Source: Winogradskyella pelagia (lineage in GTDB: Bacteria; Bacteroidota; Bacteroidia; Flavobacteriales; Flavobacteriaceae). Taken from it: a DNA stretch of 64,000 nucleotides. Numbering within the stretch: the first letter of the stretch is position 1; each line of letters begins with the position of its first letter. Both the position numbers and the translations under genes were made by a program. Below the pieces are notes generated by a model, which did not search any database, was not told the origin of the DNA, and saw only the letters and a list, made by a program, of their open reading frames with translations. Of this stretch, positions 26,492 through 34,915 are shown one piece after another. The stretch is from NCBI RefSeq assembly GCF_017581965.1, contig NZ_JAGEVF010000004.1:62001-126000 (forward strand), given 5' to 3'.

Positions 26492-27907
26492 CTATTTTAA
26501 GGTTGAAGGACAAACATAGTCTGTACGAGGTATATCAGTTTGTTTAATAGCCTTATAGCCTCCAGCCACTTCAACCAAATTATGTATACCTCTACTCTTT
26601 AATATTGAAGATGCAATTACAGAACGATAACCTCCTGCACAGTGCACATAAAAGGTTTTATCCTCTGGGAATTCCCCTAAATAATTATTTAAATAATCTA
26701 GTTGTGTGTTCTTTGCACCGTCTACGTGCTCGGCAACGTATTCACCTTCACGCCTTACATCAAAGACATAATCTTTATTAGCTTCATAGAGCTTAGAGAA
26801 TTCCTCAGCCGAAATTGAATTTAGAGTATCATACTCCATGCCTTCATCCTTCCAAGCCTCAAAACCACCTTCCAGGTAGCCAATGACATTATCAAAACCC
26901 ACTCGGGATAATCTTGTTACAACTTCCTCTTTTCTTCCCTCTGGAGTCACTAAAAGCAAGGGTTGAGTGACATCTACAATCAAAGCCCCTACCCATTGAG
27001 CAAAATTACCATCGATGCCAATAAAAATTGATCGCGGAATATGACCCTTAATAAATTCTGATTGATGCCTAACATCCAATACAATAGCTTCGGTCTCGTT
27101 AGCTGCGGCCTCGAATGCTTTTGGTGATAAGGCGTTTTGGGCCTTATGTATTACACTATCAAAACTTTCATATCCTTTTATATTCATCATCACATTTTGC
27201 GGAAAATACCCAGGCGGTTCTGTCAATCCATCCAACACAGCTTCAATGAACTCCTCCTTGGTCATATCAGCGCGTAAGGCATAGTTTGTTTTCTTTTGGT
27301 TACCAAGTGTATCTGTTGTTTCCTTACTCATATTTTTACCGCAGGCAGAACCAGCACCATGATTTGGATACACAATTAAATCATCGCTCAATGGCATAAT
27401 CTTATTTCGTAATGAATCATAAAGGTGCGAGGCCAACTTCTCTTGAGTTAGTTCTGCTACCACTTTTTGGGCTAAATCCGGTCTACCCACATCACCTATA
27501 AATAACGTATCTCCTGTAATGATGCCATGCTCTTCCCCATTCTCATCAATTAATAAATAGGTGGTACTCTCCATGGTATGACCAGGTGTATGAATCACTT
27601 TGACCTTGTAATCACCAATTTCGAAAACTTGACCATCTTCGGCTACTATAGCATCGTAATTAGGTTTTGCAGTTGGTCCAAAAACAATTTGAGCTCCAGT
27701 TTTTTTCATTAGGTCTAAGTGACCTGAAACAAAATCGGCATGGAAATGAGTTTCAAAAATGTATTTTATTTTGGCATCATCTAATTTAGCTCTATTAATA
27801 TAAGGCTGGACTTCTCGCAAGGGATCAAAAATGGCCACTTCTCCATTACTCTCTAGGTAGTAAGCCGCATGGGCTAAACATCCTGTATAAATTTGTTCGA
27901 TTTTCAT
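26492..27907 (-). CDS. Persulfide dioxygenase-like MBL-fold protein fused to two rhodanese domains
   Basis: The 471-residue protein has an ETHE1-type metallo-beta-lactamase domain (about 1-245) with THFHADFVSGH (H54, H56, D58, H63) and IHTPGHTMES near 110. Two rhodanese domains follow (about 265-360 and 370-471). The first has no Cys in its active-site loop (LLLVTPEGRKEE), so it is probably non-catalytic; the second has Cys423 in VHCAGGYRS. ETHE1-like enzymes oxidise glutathione persulfide to sulfite. Next to SQR and a TauE/SafE exporter this makes a coherent sulfide detoxification route. A perfect TGTAAC...GTTACA dyad lies about 63-78 bp before the start. Confidence 0.92.
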   Translation of the reverse strand: MKIEQIYTGCLAHAAYYLESNGEVAIFDPLREVQPYINRAKLDDAKIKYIFETHFHADFVSGHLDLMKKTGAQIVFGPTAKPNYDAIVAEDGQVFEIGDYKVKVIHTPGHTMESTTYLLIDENGEEHGIITGDTLFIGDVGRPDLAQKVVAELTQEKLASHLYDSLRNKIMPLSDDLIVYPNHGAGSACGKNMSKETTDTLGNQKKTNYALRADMTKEEFIEAVLDGLTEPPGYFPQNVMMNIKGYESFDSVIHKAQNALSPKAFEAAANETEAIVLDVRHQSEFIKGHIPRSIFIGIDGNFAQWVGALIVDVTQPLLLVTPEGRKEEVVTRLSRVGFDNVIGYLEGGFEAWKDEGMEYDTLNSISAEEFSKLYEANKDYVFDVRREGEYVAEHVDGAKNTQLDYLNNYLGEFPEDKTFYVHCAGGYRSVIASSILKSRGIHNLVEVAGGYKAIKQTDIPRTDYVCPSTLK

Positions 27908-27969
27908 TTTTATATTGATTTAGATTTAACTAGTTATTGCTTAAATTAAGTAAGATTTTAAAATACATT

Positions 27970-27985
27970 TGTAACTTAAGTTACA
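27970..27985 (-). promoter_or_regulatory. CRP/FNR-type dyad upstream of the MBL-rhodanese gene
   Basis: TGTAACTTAAGTTACA is a perfect 16-bp palindrome centred about 70 bp before the start codon. It overlaps the stop codon of the upstream TauE/SafE gene. Confidence 0.75.
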
Positions 27986-28781
27986 TAGTTAACTCTTTGT
28001 AAATGATGTAAATACCCATTACTAAAACAAACCACCCAAACCCCTTCTTTAACTTCTTTCCTTCAATAAAATTAGACATATAGATACCTATAAAAATACC
28101 TATTACGGATAGTGATGTGAATAATAATAAGAACGGCCAGTCAATTTCTAAATTCTCTACATCGCCAATAAAACCAATCAATGATTTAATGGCAATTATG
28201 AGAAGTGACGTTGCCACGGCCTTTTTCATTGGTAATTTAGCCAGCAATACTAGTGCGGGAATAATCAAAAATCCTCCACCGGCTCCTACAATACCTGTAA
28301 CAAGTCCAACTAGCAGTCCTTCTACAATGATGAGTGGATAGTTATAGGATACTATTGAATCCTCTCCATTATCTTCTCTTTTATTTCTTATCATAGAAAC
28401 CGAAGCCACGAGCATAACCAAAGCGAAAAAAAGCATTATGGCGATGTTATTGGTGACATCAAAATCACCTATTGTTAACACCACATCGGGAATAGCAGGA
28501 ACCAGATATTTCCTTGCAATATAAACAGCTATAAAGGCTGGAACTGCAAATACAATTGCTGTCCTGAAGTCTACCAATCCTTTTTGAATATTTCTAATGG
28601 CACCAACTAAAGAAGATACTCCGACAACAAATAATGAATAAGCTGTGGCTGTTACCGGATTAATAAAAAGTAAATACACTAATATAGGAACAGTTAATAT
28701 GGAGCCTCCTCCTCCAATTAAACCGAGGACCACACCGATTAGCAAAGCTCCAGCATACCCTAAAATTTGATTTAAATCCAT
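27981..28781 (-). CDS. TauE/SafE-family sulfite/anion exporter
   Basis: The 266-residue integral membrane protein has about eight hydrophobic segments and the two internal family repeats: LGYAGALLIGVVLGLIGGGG near residue 7 and VEGLLVGLVTGIVGAGGGFL near 152. TauE/SafE proteins export sulfite or related organosulfur anions. Placement upstream of the persulfide dioxygenase gene suggests removal of the sulfite it makes. It has its own dyad about 60 bp before the start. Confidence 0.92.
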   Translation of the reverse strand: MDLNQILGYAGALLIGVVLGLIGGGGSILTVPILVYLLFINPVTATAYSLFVVGVSSLVGAIRNIQKGLVDFRTAIVFAVPAFIAVYIARKYLVPAIPDVVLTIGDFDVTNNIAIMLFFALVMLVASVSMIRNKREDNGEDSIVSYNYPLIIVEGLLVGLVTGIVGAGGGFLIIPALVLLAKLPMKKAVATSLLIIAIKSLIGFIGDVENLEIDWPFLLLFTSLSVIGIFIGIYMSNFIEGKKLKKGFGWFVLVMGIYIIYKELTM

Positions 28782-28832
28782 GATTAAGTTGTTTAATTAG
28801 GGCTAAAACTAAATCAAAGCCCCTTGGTATTC

Positions 28833-28848
28833 CGTAACATTTGTTACC
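28833..28848 (-). promoter_or_regulatory. CRP/FNR-type dyad upstream of TauE/SafE
   Basis: CGTAAC-ATTT-GTTACC contains the inverted half-sites GTAAC and GTTAC with a 4-bp spacer, centred about 60 bp before the start codon. It is the third copy in the cluster. Confidence 0.7.
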
Positions 28849-28933
28849 TCAATATTACCAAGGGGAAAATAAGAATATCTTTTTAACTTTAAGATATTAA
28901 AAAAATGTAGCGTATATGTGTAATCAACTTCAG

Positions 28934-29935
28934 CTAGGAAGCCTTTTGAGTTAAATTGAGTGATGGTGAGGGAATATATACTTCCAAGAATTTTGAATGT
29001 TTTGAAGCAATCTCAACCCTTTTAGCTCTAGCTGGAATCAAAATAGTTTCTCCCATCTTCACCAATTCTTGATATTCACCGATTTTGACATTTGCATTCC
29101 CTTCAACACACATATAAATAACAAATGAATCTAATAGCTTATAATCCTTAACCTCTATTCCGTTAACATAAAATGCATTGGTAGTAAAAAAATCACAAGA
29201 CACTAGCTTTGTATGTTTATCATCAGTAGAATGATCTTCTTTTACCGAATCGTTTGGAAAGACCTTGGTTGCCTCAATGGCCTTTTCGGTGTGTAATTTA
29301 CGCATGTTACCATTTATATCTTCTCTTTCCCAGTCGTAAACACGATATGTAATATCACTAGTTTGCTGAATTTCAGCAGCTAAAATCCCTGCACCAATAG
29401 CATGAATCTCACCAGCTGGAATAAAATAACTTTCGCCTTTTTTTACAGGCCTATTATTAAAAATGGAATTGACATTGGAGGCATTAATGTCTTTTAATAC
29501 AGATTTGTCAATGGATTTGTCCTTTAACCCTAATACAATTTCCGCATCTTTTTCGGCATCCATGATATACCACATTTCTGTTTTGCCATAAGAGTTATGA
29601 TATTTGGAAGCCATCTTGTCATCTGGATGCACCTGCACAGACAAATTAGTTTGGGCGTCTAAAAATTTAATTAATAAAGGGAAGTTTTCACCAAAAGCAC
29701 AAATGTTGGCTTGGCCTAGAAAATCACCTTTAAACTTTTTAATTAAATCATTTAAGGATATGCCTTTGTAAAGCCCATTGGCAACAATTGAAATATTTTC
29801 TTCGACTCCAGATATTTCCCAACTTTCACCAATGTTTTTTGACATTGTTTCTTTGTTTAGCAGCAGTGACAACTTTTCACCACCCCAAATTTTTTCTTTT
29901 AATATGGGCCTAAACTTTATTGGATATGCATTCAT
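28934..29935 (-). CDS. manA: Mannose-6-phosphate isomerase, class I type
   Basis: The 333-residue protein matches short bacterial class I phosphomannose isomerases: KEKIWGGEKL near the start, ESWEISGVE, the zinc-site segments QVHPDD (near 102-107) and KTEMWYI, and IPAGEIHAIGAG near 172-183. It interconverts fructose-6-P and mannose-6-P, feeding GDP-mannose. It is the last gene of a run with the receiver-GT2 and degenerate GT2 genes (11 bp gap), which suggests a mannose-containing polymer. Confidence 0.93.
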   Translation of the reverse strand: MNAYPIKFRPILKEKIWGGEKLSLLLNKETMSKNIGESWEISGVEENISIVANGLYKGISLNDLIKKFKGDFLGQANICAFGENFPLLIKFLDAQTNLSVQVHPDDKMASKYHNSYGKTEMWYIMDAEKDAEIVLGLKDKSIDKSVLKDINASNVNSIFNNRPVKKGESYFIPAGEIHAIGAGILAAEIQQTSDITYRVYDWEREDINGNMRKLHTEKAIEATKVFPNDSVKEDHSTDDKHTKLVSCDFFTTNAFYVNGIEVKDYKLLDSFVIYMCVEGNANVKIGEYQELVKMGETILIPARAKRVEIASKHSKFLEVYIPSPSLNLTQKAS

Positions 29936-29946
29936 AATGTAGTTTT

Positions 29947-30438
29947 TTAAATTATTGTTTGTTGTATATTATTTCGTTTATCTGTATCCTTATATTTAAA
30001 ATAATCCAGAATAGAAAAAATGCTTTTAAACAATGTTGATTTAATGCGTTGTTTACTTTTGTTTTGCTTATCAAATGCAATAATTTCATCCCTTTTAATG
30101 CACAACGACATTACAATTTCATTGATGTTGTAATTATGTTCTATTAGAGCATTAGTGTCGATGAATCCTAAATGCTTTAAATTAAAATCGTTGAACATAA
30201 ACCTTGCACCTGCTCTTTTTGCTGCCTCTCGACTAACTCTCCTCTTTATTTGAACAATTGAAACTTTATCAATACACATGTCTTTTATTTCTGATAATTT
30301 CTCTAAAGTGTCAGTATTACTTTCGTTATCAACAAAACACATTTTAATATTCTCAGTTGCATTAATATTTTTAATAAACACTTTAGGGTTTATGTTAATT
30401 TCATTGTTGTGAAATATGATGATTATGCCAATGTTCAT
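29947..30438 (-). CDS. Degenerate GT2-like protein, possibly non-catalytic
   Basis: The 163-residue protein looks like a shortened copy of the glycosyltransferase 2 fold. It has IGIIIIFHNNE at the start (compare VGVVIPCYNEEE next door), CFVDNESNTDTLEKL (compare CFVNDGSNDKTLEVL), AKRAGARFMF, and LGFIDTNALI in place of IGFLDADLST. The DxD metal motif is therefore DTN, and the C-terminal acceptor half is missing. It is probably not an active transferase. It sits 18 bp after the receiver-GT2 gene and 11 bp before manA. It could be an accessory subunit or a decaying duplicate. Confidence 0.6.
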   Translation of the reverse strand: MNIGIIIIFHNNEININPKVFIKNINATENIKMCFVDNESNTDTLEKLSEIKDMCIDKVSIVQIKRRVSREAAKRAGARFMFNDFNLKHLGFIDTNALIEHNYNINEIVMSLCIKRDEIIAFDKQNKSKQRIKSTLFKSIFSILDYFKYKDTDKRNNIQQTII

Positions 30439-30456
30439 TTTGATTTATGTGCTTAT

Positions 30457-31644
30457 TTATACAATCTCTAGTTCATTTTTAACTTCGTAAAATTTTTTAT
30501 CGCTTTTAGGTCTATATACCCAAGCGATTTGGGCTAGCTGAAAGATTATTTTGACAGAATCTCTCATAGATAATTTTGAGCCGTCTGCATGTATCCACCT
30601 TTTTAGTGGTTGCTCGCATAGCATTGCTTTCGCTTTCTTTAGTCCAAAATGAATCGTTATTCTTTTAAAGATTTCCACATCAAATATCCACTGCGTGACA
30701 AACTTTTTGCTAAAAGCGATATCGATAACATCTTTATGAAAGATTTTTGCACCACATTGTGTGTCTTTGAAATCCATTGAAAGGATTTTTCTTATGATGA
30801 AGTTTATTGTTAAACTGATAATCTTTCTTGCTGATTCTTTAGTAATATTAGCGCCCATTCTAGAAATACGAGATCCACTTACAATCTTATAATCTGACGT
30901 TTCTATAGTTTTAACTAAATCATCAAAATCAGAAAGGTCTGTAGATAAATCAGCATCTAAAAAACCTATATAATCTAAGTCTTCTTTCTTTGCCATATAT
31001 AACATCCCAAGCCTAACTGCCTCTGCCTTACCGCCATTTTTATCACAGTCGTAAACAGTTATAAAATCCTCTCTCCCCTTTCTTAAACCATGTAAAACCT
31101 CTAAGGTCTTATCATTACTTCCATCGTTAACAAAACAGAGGTGATAACCAGAGTTTTTATCTATAAAATTTAAAAATTCATCACTTAATAAGCGTTCCTC
31201 TTCATTATAACATGGAATCACCACACCAACACAGCGTTGCTGAATCATAATACCTTTATTGGTATCAATTGCTTTTTCTAATTCAGGGGCTCCAATTAAA
31301 CGTTTTACTCTCGCACAAATCTCATTGAGGGTTAATGGCTTTTTCATATAATCACTTACTCCTAAGTCAAAAGCACTTGTTATCACATCATCATTTGTAT
31401 TTCCAGATAAAATCATTATTGGGATTTCTGATCCTTTAGTAATCCTAATATGGGTTATCACATCAAAACCTGATATATCTGGCATATTAACATCTACAAT
31501 AACCAGGTCTGGATTAAAAGTATCATATAACTTTAGTCCTCTTTGTGCGTCTGTTTCAATTCTAACATCATATCCTAAATCCACCAAACGCTTTTGTAAT
31601 GGTAGTAATACTAATTGTTGATCGTCTATTGCTAAAACTTTCAT
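30457..31644 (-). CDS. Response-regulator receiver domain fused to a GT2 glycosyltransferase
   Basis: Residues 1-118 form a canonical receiver domain: acidic pair D7/D8, phospho-acceptor D51 (VIVDVNMPD), S80 and K102 (KKP). Residues 138-395 form a DPM1-like GT2: VVIPCYNEEE (141-150), CFVNDGSNDKT, the DxD motif D230-A-D232, GSRISRMG, and QCGAKIF with QWIFDVEIF near 317-333. No membrane helix follows, so it is soluble or peripheral. The architecture suggests phosphorylation-controlled sugar transfer, probably to a lipid carrier. A LytTR-type site and a TACTTTTG element lie upstream. Confidence 0.93.
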   Translation of the reverse strand: MKVLAIDDQQLVLLPLQKRLVDLGYDVRIETDAQRGLKLYDTFNPDLVIVDVNMPDISGFDVITHIRITKGSEIPIMILSGNTNDDVITSAFDLGVSDYMKKPLTLNEICARVKRLIGAPELEKAIDTNKGIMIQQRCVGVVIPCYNEEERLLSDEFLNFIDKNSGYHLCFVNDGSNDKTLEVLHGLRKGREDFITVYDCDKNGGKAEAVRLGMLYMAKKEDLDYIGFLDADLSTDLSDFDDLVKTIETSDYKIVSGSRISRMGANITKESARKIISLTINFIIRKILSMDFKDTQCGAKIFHKDVIDIAFSKKFVTQWIFDVEIFKRITIHFGLKKAKAMLCEQPLKRWIHADGSKLSMRDSVKIIFQLAQIAWVYRPKSDKKFYEVKNELEIV

Positions 31645-31673
31645 GATGGCTTGTTTTCTTATTATTTACGGTT

Positions 31674-31681
31674 CAAAAGTA
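31674..31681 (-). promoter_or_regulatory. Predicted -7 element of the receiver-GT2 gene (TACTTTTG)
   Basis: A perfect TAnnTTTG match on the minus strand, 30 bp before the start. It is 54 bp from the strong repeat of the LytTR-type site, the same spacing seen at two other promoters. Confidence 0.6.
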
Positions 31682-31712
31682 CCTGAGATGCCGTCTCCAA
31701 AAATTTAATTTA

Positions 31713-31743
31713 GACAAATGAAGCACTTAGTGTAGACCAATGG
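31713..31743 (-). promoter_or_regulatory. LytTR-type operator, site A
   Basis: Direct repeats GACAAATGA (31713) and GACCAATGG (31735) are 22 bp apart. The second lies in the 17-mer TTAGTGTAGACCAATGG (31727-31743). The reverse complement ACCATTGGT fits the LytTR 9-mer consensus except one base. It is between the divergent receiver-GT2 and GT-C genes. Confidence 0.65.
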
Positions 31744-31747
31744 TAGG

Positions 31748-31780
31748 TTGCTATAGTTAATTAAAAACAGCATCACTTTG
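31748..31780 (+). promoter_or_regulatory. Possible promoter of the GT-C operon
   Basis: TTG at 31748-31750 and TCACTTTG at 31773-31780 (one mismatch to TAnnTTTG) are separated by 22 bp, just downstream of operator site A and 45 bp before the start codon. Confidence 0.4.
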
Positions 31781-31825
31781 TAAATTCTATATCTTTACCA
31801 AGTTGATAATTAGTCAATGCGCTAA

Positions 31826-34800
31826 ATGAATAATAGAACAAACAAATACTTGATTGCAGCTTTACTGATTGGTATAGCGTTTCATGGGACGTCTATCTTT
31901 TTTACTTTAGAAACGACCTATGATGCCCTTATTCATTTATTTTTTGCCGATCATTATGCGAATAGTTGGTTTGAGCCTTGGAATTATAAATGGTATACAG
32001 GTTTTACGGTGATGAGCTATCCTCCTTTAGTGCATCAATCTATTGCAGCTTTATCACTAGTCGGAGGACTTAAGTTTGGTATGTTCACTGTGGCATTAAT
32101 AGGAATCATTCTATTTATCACTGGTGTCTATAGATTTTCATTACTCATTACATCAAATAGAATTGTTGCAGGTTATGCTTCAATTCTAGCCGTATTTTCC
32201 TCTTCATTTGTTGAAACATTGCACATCTTTGGGCAATTGCCAAGTATTATTGGGATATCCATTTTAATGCATGCCTTACCCGAAATTTATTTATGGCTTA
32301 AAACGGGTAAAAGACGTTACCTTGCCACATCACTGTCTTTAATAGCGGTTACTGTAACTTCACATCATGTGACACCTATTTTTGGAATGGTATTTTTCAT
32401 ATTCCCACTTATCGGTATGGTTATTATGGATCATGCAAGGGAACAAGTTGATTCTATTAAAGCAGTTACTTTCAAACTATTTCTAAATAGTTTTTTTAAA
32501 TTATTTAAACGCATTGTTGGCTTTGGTTTACTCTCATTATCGATAATTATTGGTTGTATACTTCCCTATTGGATTAATTCTAAAAACAATCCTATAACTC
32601 AAGTTCCAATACCTCATGGATCAAGGGATAATTTTATAGAAATCACCTCCTCTGGTTTAGTGTTCTTTTTAATTCCTTGGGGAATTTTACTTATTCTACT
32701 GCCTTATATTTTTTACAGGTTTTATTGCAAACGTTACTTATTTTTTGGGTTATCCATAACCATTCTTTTTATTCTCGGAACTGGCGGCACAACACCAATT
32801 CCAAGACTTGTTCTAGGTGAAACAGCTTTCAATATTTTAACCCTAGACCGTTTTACGCTTTGGGCTTCTATAATGTCCTTACCGTTGTTTGGCGAGTTTA
32901 CCTATCGATTTGTACAAGGGGATTTAAAAACTCTTATTCAATCTAAGTTTGGAGCAGTTTATCATCGAATTGCAGGTGGTGTATTAGCAAGTCTATTTTT
33001 ATTTATGACCGTTTTCACCATGAGTCTTGGTTATTTTAAACCTTCTCAGCCACAAAAAATAAAAACGCTGCCTATTGTTAATTTTCTCAATCAGGATCAG
33101 CATGATCAATGGCGCTACATGACTTTAGGTTTTGGTGATCAGATGGCGTGGTTATCTGCACAGACTAATGCGATGTCCGTAGATGGTAATTACCATTCAG
33201 CTAGACGACTACCAGAACTCACTACTAGGCCAATTGAGCGCTTAGAGAACTCAAAATTCAAAGGGGTTGAAGGCATTGGTTCCTTACAACAGTTTTTAAC
33301 CACTCCAGAAAAATACAATTTAAAGTACATATTCTCTAACGATAAGTTTTATGACCCAATCTTATATTTCTGTGGTTGGCAACGTTTACGGCAACTCGAA
33401 AACGGTATTATGGTCTGGGAAAAACTAAATGTACCACCTTTATCATCTATACTTCCAAAAGAAGATGTTGGCACCTGGCAAAAATTACTCTGGGGAATTA
33501 TCCCGTTTCTTACCGTATTAATTGCCTTTTTACTCAATGTACAAACCCTTTTAATTCATGGATTAAAAACGAAGGTTAAATCGTTGCCAGTTTATTTTAG
33601 TTTTAAAAATGAGTATTCTAAGTTTTCAAAGAATATATTAAAAATTACACATATTTGGTCTATTCTATTAGCACTAATTATCGGGTTTGGGCTATACCAA
33701 TTCTATATTAAAAATGAATCGCATTACTCACCAGAAAATGCCATATTAGCTTACTACGACGCCTTAGATTTTAAAGAATTCGAAAAGGCACATGGATTAG
33801 TTAATCCTAAAAGCGATTTGTCTATTGCACAATTTATGTTAGAAATATCTGTTACTGACGGCTTACTCAGTTCTTATGCCAAGTTAGATGCTATCGATAC
33901 GGAAATTATTAGCCAAACTGATTCTCTAGCGCGAGTTAAAGTAAATACCTTTTGGATTACACCTTTAGAAAAAATCAATAAGACCTATTACAAAGCATTA
34001 GTTAAAGTACATGGTAAATGGTATTTGGAGCCTGAAGATATTAATGCAGATTTACCTCCAGACCAACTATACGCGAGTAATACAACAAATTATTTCAATC
34101 AGGGCAGACGCAGAATAACCACAGAACAAACACATCATGAAGATGTATTAAAACAACCTGTGCTTGAAATTCTTTCTGCCAAACTTGTGAAGTTTCAAAA
34201 TCACTATGCTATTGTTGGCGAAGTTCAGAATATAGACAACGTCCCTTCAGATGTGGTTTTAAAAGGTACCTTATATAATGACGATAACAAGGCATTGGCT
34301 ACCTACAACGCAAAATATCATGTCAAACATAAATTAATGCCTAAAGAAGTGAGTTCATTTCGGATTAATTTTGAAGGTATTGCTTGGTCCAAGACAAAAG
34401 ATGCTATTCCAAAAACCTTTAATCCAGATGAGTTTACACCTGTAGAATTTGAGGAGCAACCCACTAAATTTAATCTTCAGGCTGCGGGTAATGTTTCTGG
34501 ATCGGATTTATTTAAAAGTACTACGGTTTCTATATCAGAAATTAATAACAAACATATCTCGGGAAGCCTATTTAATGGAGGTGCTGAAGAGGTTACTATT
34601 CCACAATTACTTGTATCTTATTATGACAACAAAGAAAACTTAATGTGGGTAGATCATTTGTTTGTAGATGGAGGTATTCGTCAACAGCGAAAACAGCCTT
34701 TTGAATATGGCGTATTAGATCTCAATACATTGCAAACTATTAATGACGACATGGCTAATTGTTTTGTTAATGGACTTCCAAATAAAGACATATCTAATAA

Positions 34801-34915
34801 GATAGTTAAAAATCGGATTATAAATCACACTAATGAAGAATTGCAAACCATAAATCATCACAACTATAAATATATAAAACTAGAGGTCAATACTTATATT
34901 GGTAATCCCAACTAA
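31826..34915 (+). CDS. Large GT-C/PTPS-related polytopic membrane protein with periplasmic C-terminal domains
   Basis: The 1029-residue protein starts with about ten to twelve membrane segments (1-400) in the style of GT-C glycosyltransferases. The first loop has the acidic/His pattern TTYDALIH (D33, H37) and WYTGFTVMSYPPLVH, typical of the 6-pyruvoyl-tetrahydropterin-synthase-related membrane domain. A soluble part follows (about 410-550), then two membrane segments (near 558 and 615). The last 400 residues are extracytoplasmic and include an NTF2-like unit (SPENAILAYYDALDFKEFEKAH). It may transfer sugar from a lipid-linked donor. It overlaps the next gene by 1 bp. Confidence 0.8.
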   Translation: MNNRTNKYLIAALLIGIAFHGTSIFFTLETTYDALIHLFFADHYANSWFEPWNYKWYTGFTVMSYPPLVHQSIAALSLVGGLKFGMFTVALIGIILFITGVYRFSLLITSNRIVAGYASILAVFSSSFVETLHIFGQLPSIIGISILMHALPEIYLWLKTGKRRYLATSLSLIAVTVTSHHVTPIFGMVFFIFPLIGMVIMDHAREQVDSIKAVTFKLFLNSFFKLFKRIVGFGLLSLSIIIGCILPYWINSKNNPITQVPIPHGSRDNFIEITSSGLVFFLIPWGILLILLPYIFYRFYCKRYLFFGLSITILFILGTGGTTPIPRLVLGETAFNILTLDRFTLWASIMSLPLFGEFTYRFVQGDLKTLIQSKFGAVYHRIAGGVLASLFLFMTVFTMSLGYFKPSQPQKIKTLPIVNFLNQDQHDQWRYMTLGFGDQMAWLSAQTNAMSVDGNYHSARRLPELTTRPIERLENSKFKGVEGIGSLQQFLTTPEKYNLKYIFSNDKFYDPILYFCGWQRLRQLENGIMVWEKLNVPPLSSILPKEDVGTWQKLLWGIIPFLTVLIAFLLNVQTLLIHGLKTKVKSLPVYFSFKNEYSKFSKNILKITHIWSILLALIIGFGLYQFYIKNESHYSPENAILAYYDALDFKEFEKAHGLVNPKSDLSIAQFMLEISVTDGLLSSYAKLDAIDTEIISQTDSLARVKVNTFWITPLEKINKTYYKALVKVHGKWYLEPEDINADLPPDQLYASNTTNYFNQGRRRITTEQTHHEDVLKQPVLEILSAKLVKFQNHYAIVGEVQNIDNVPSDVVLKGTLYNDDNKALATYNAKYHVKHKLMPKEVSSFRINFEGIAWSKTKDAIPKTFNPDEFTPVEFEEQPTKFNLQAAGNVSGSDLFKSTTVSISEINNKHISGSLFNGGAEEVTIPQLLVSYYDNKENLMWVDHLFVDGGIRQQRKQPFEYGVLDLNTLQTINDDMANCFVNGLPNKDISNKIVKNRIINHTNEELQTINHHNYKYIKLEVNTYIGNPN

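Noticed and set aside
28874-28898. AT-rich hairpin between manA and the TauE/SafE dyad
   Set aside because: The stem AATATCTT/AAGATATT is weak and lacks a clear T-run on the minus strand, so I did not call a terminator.
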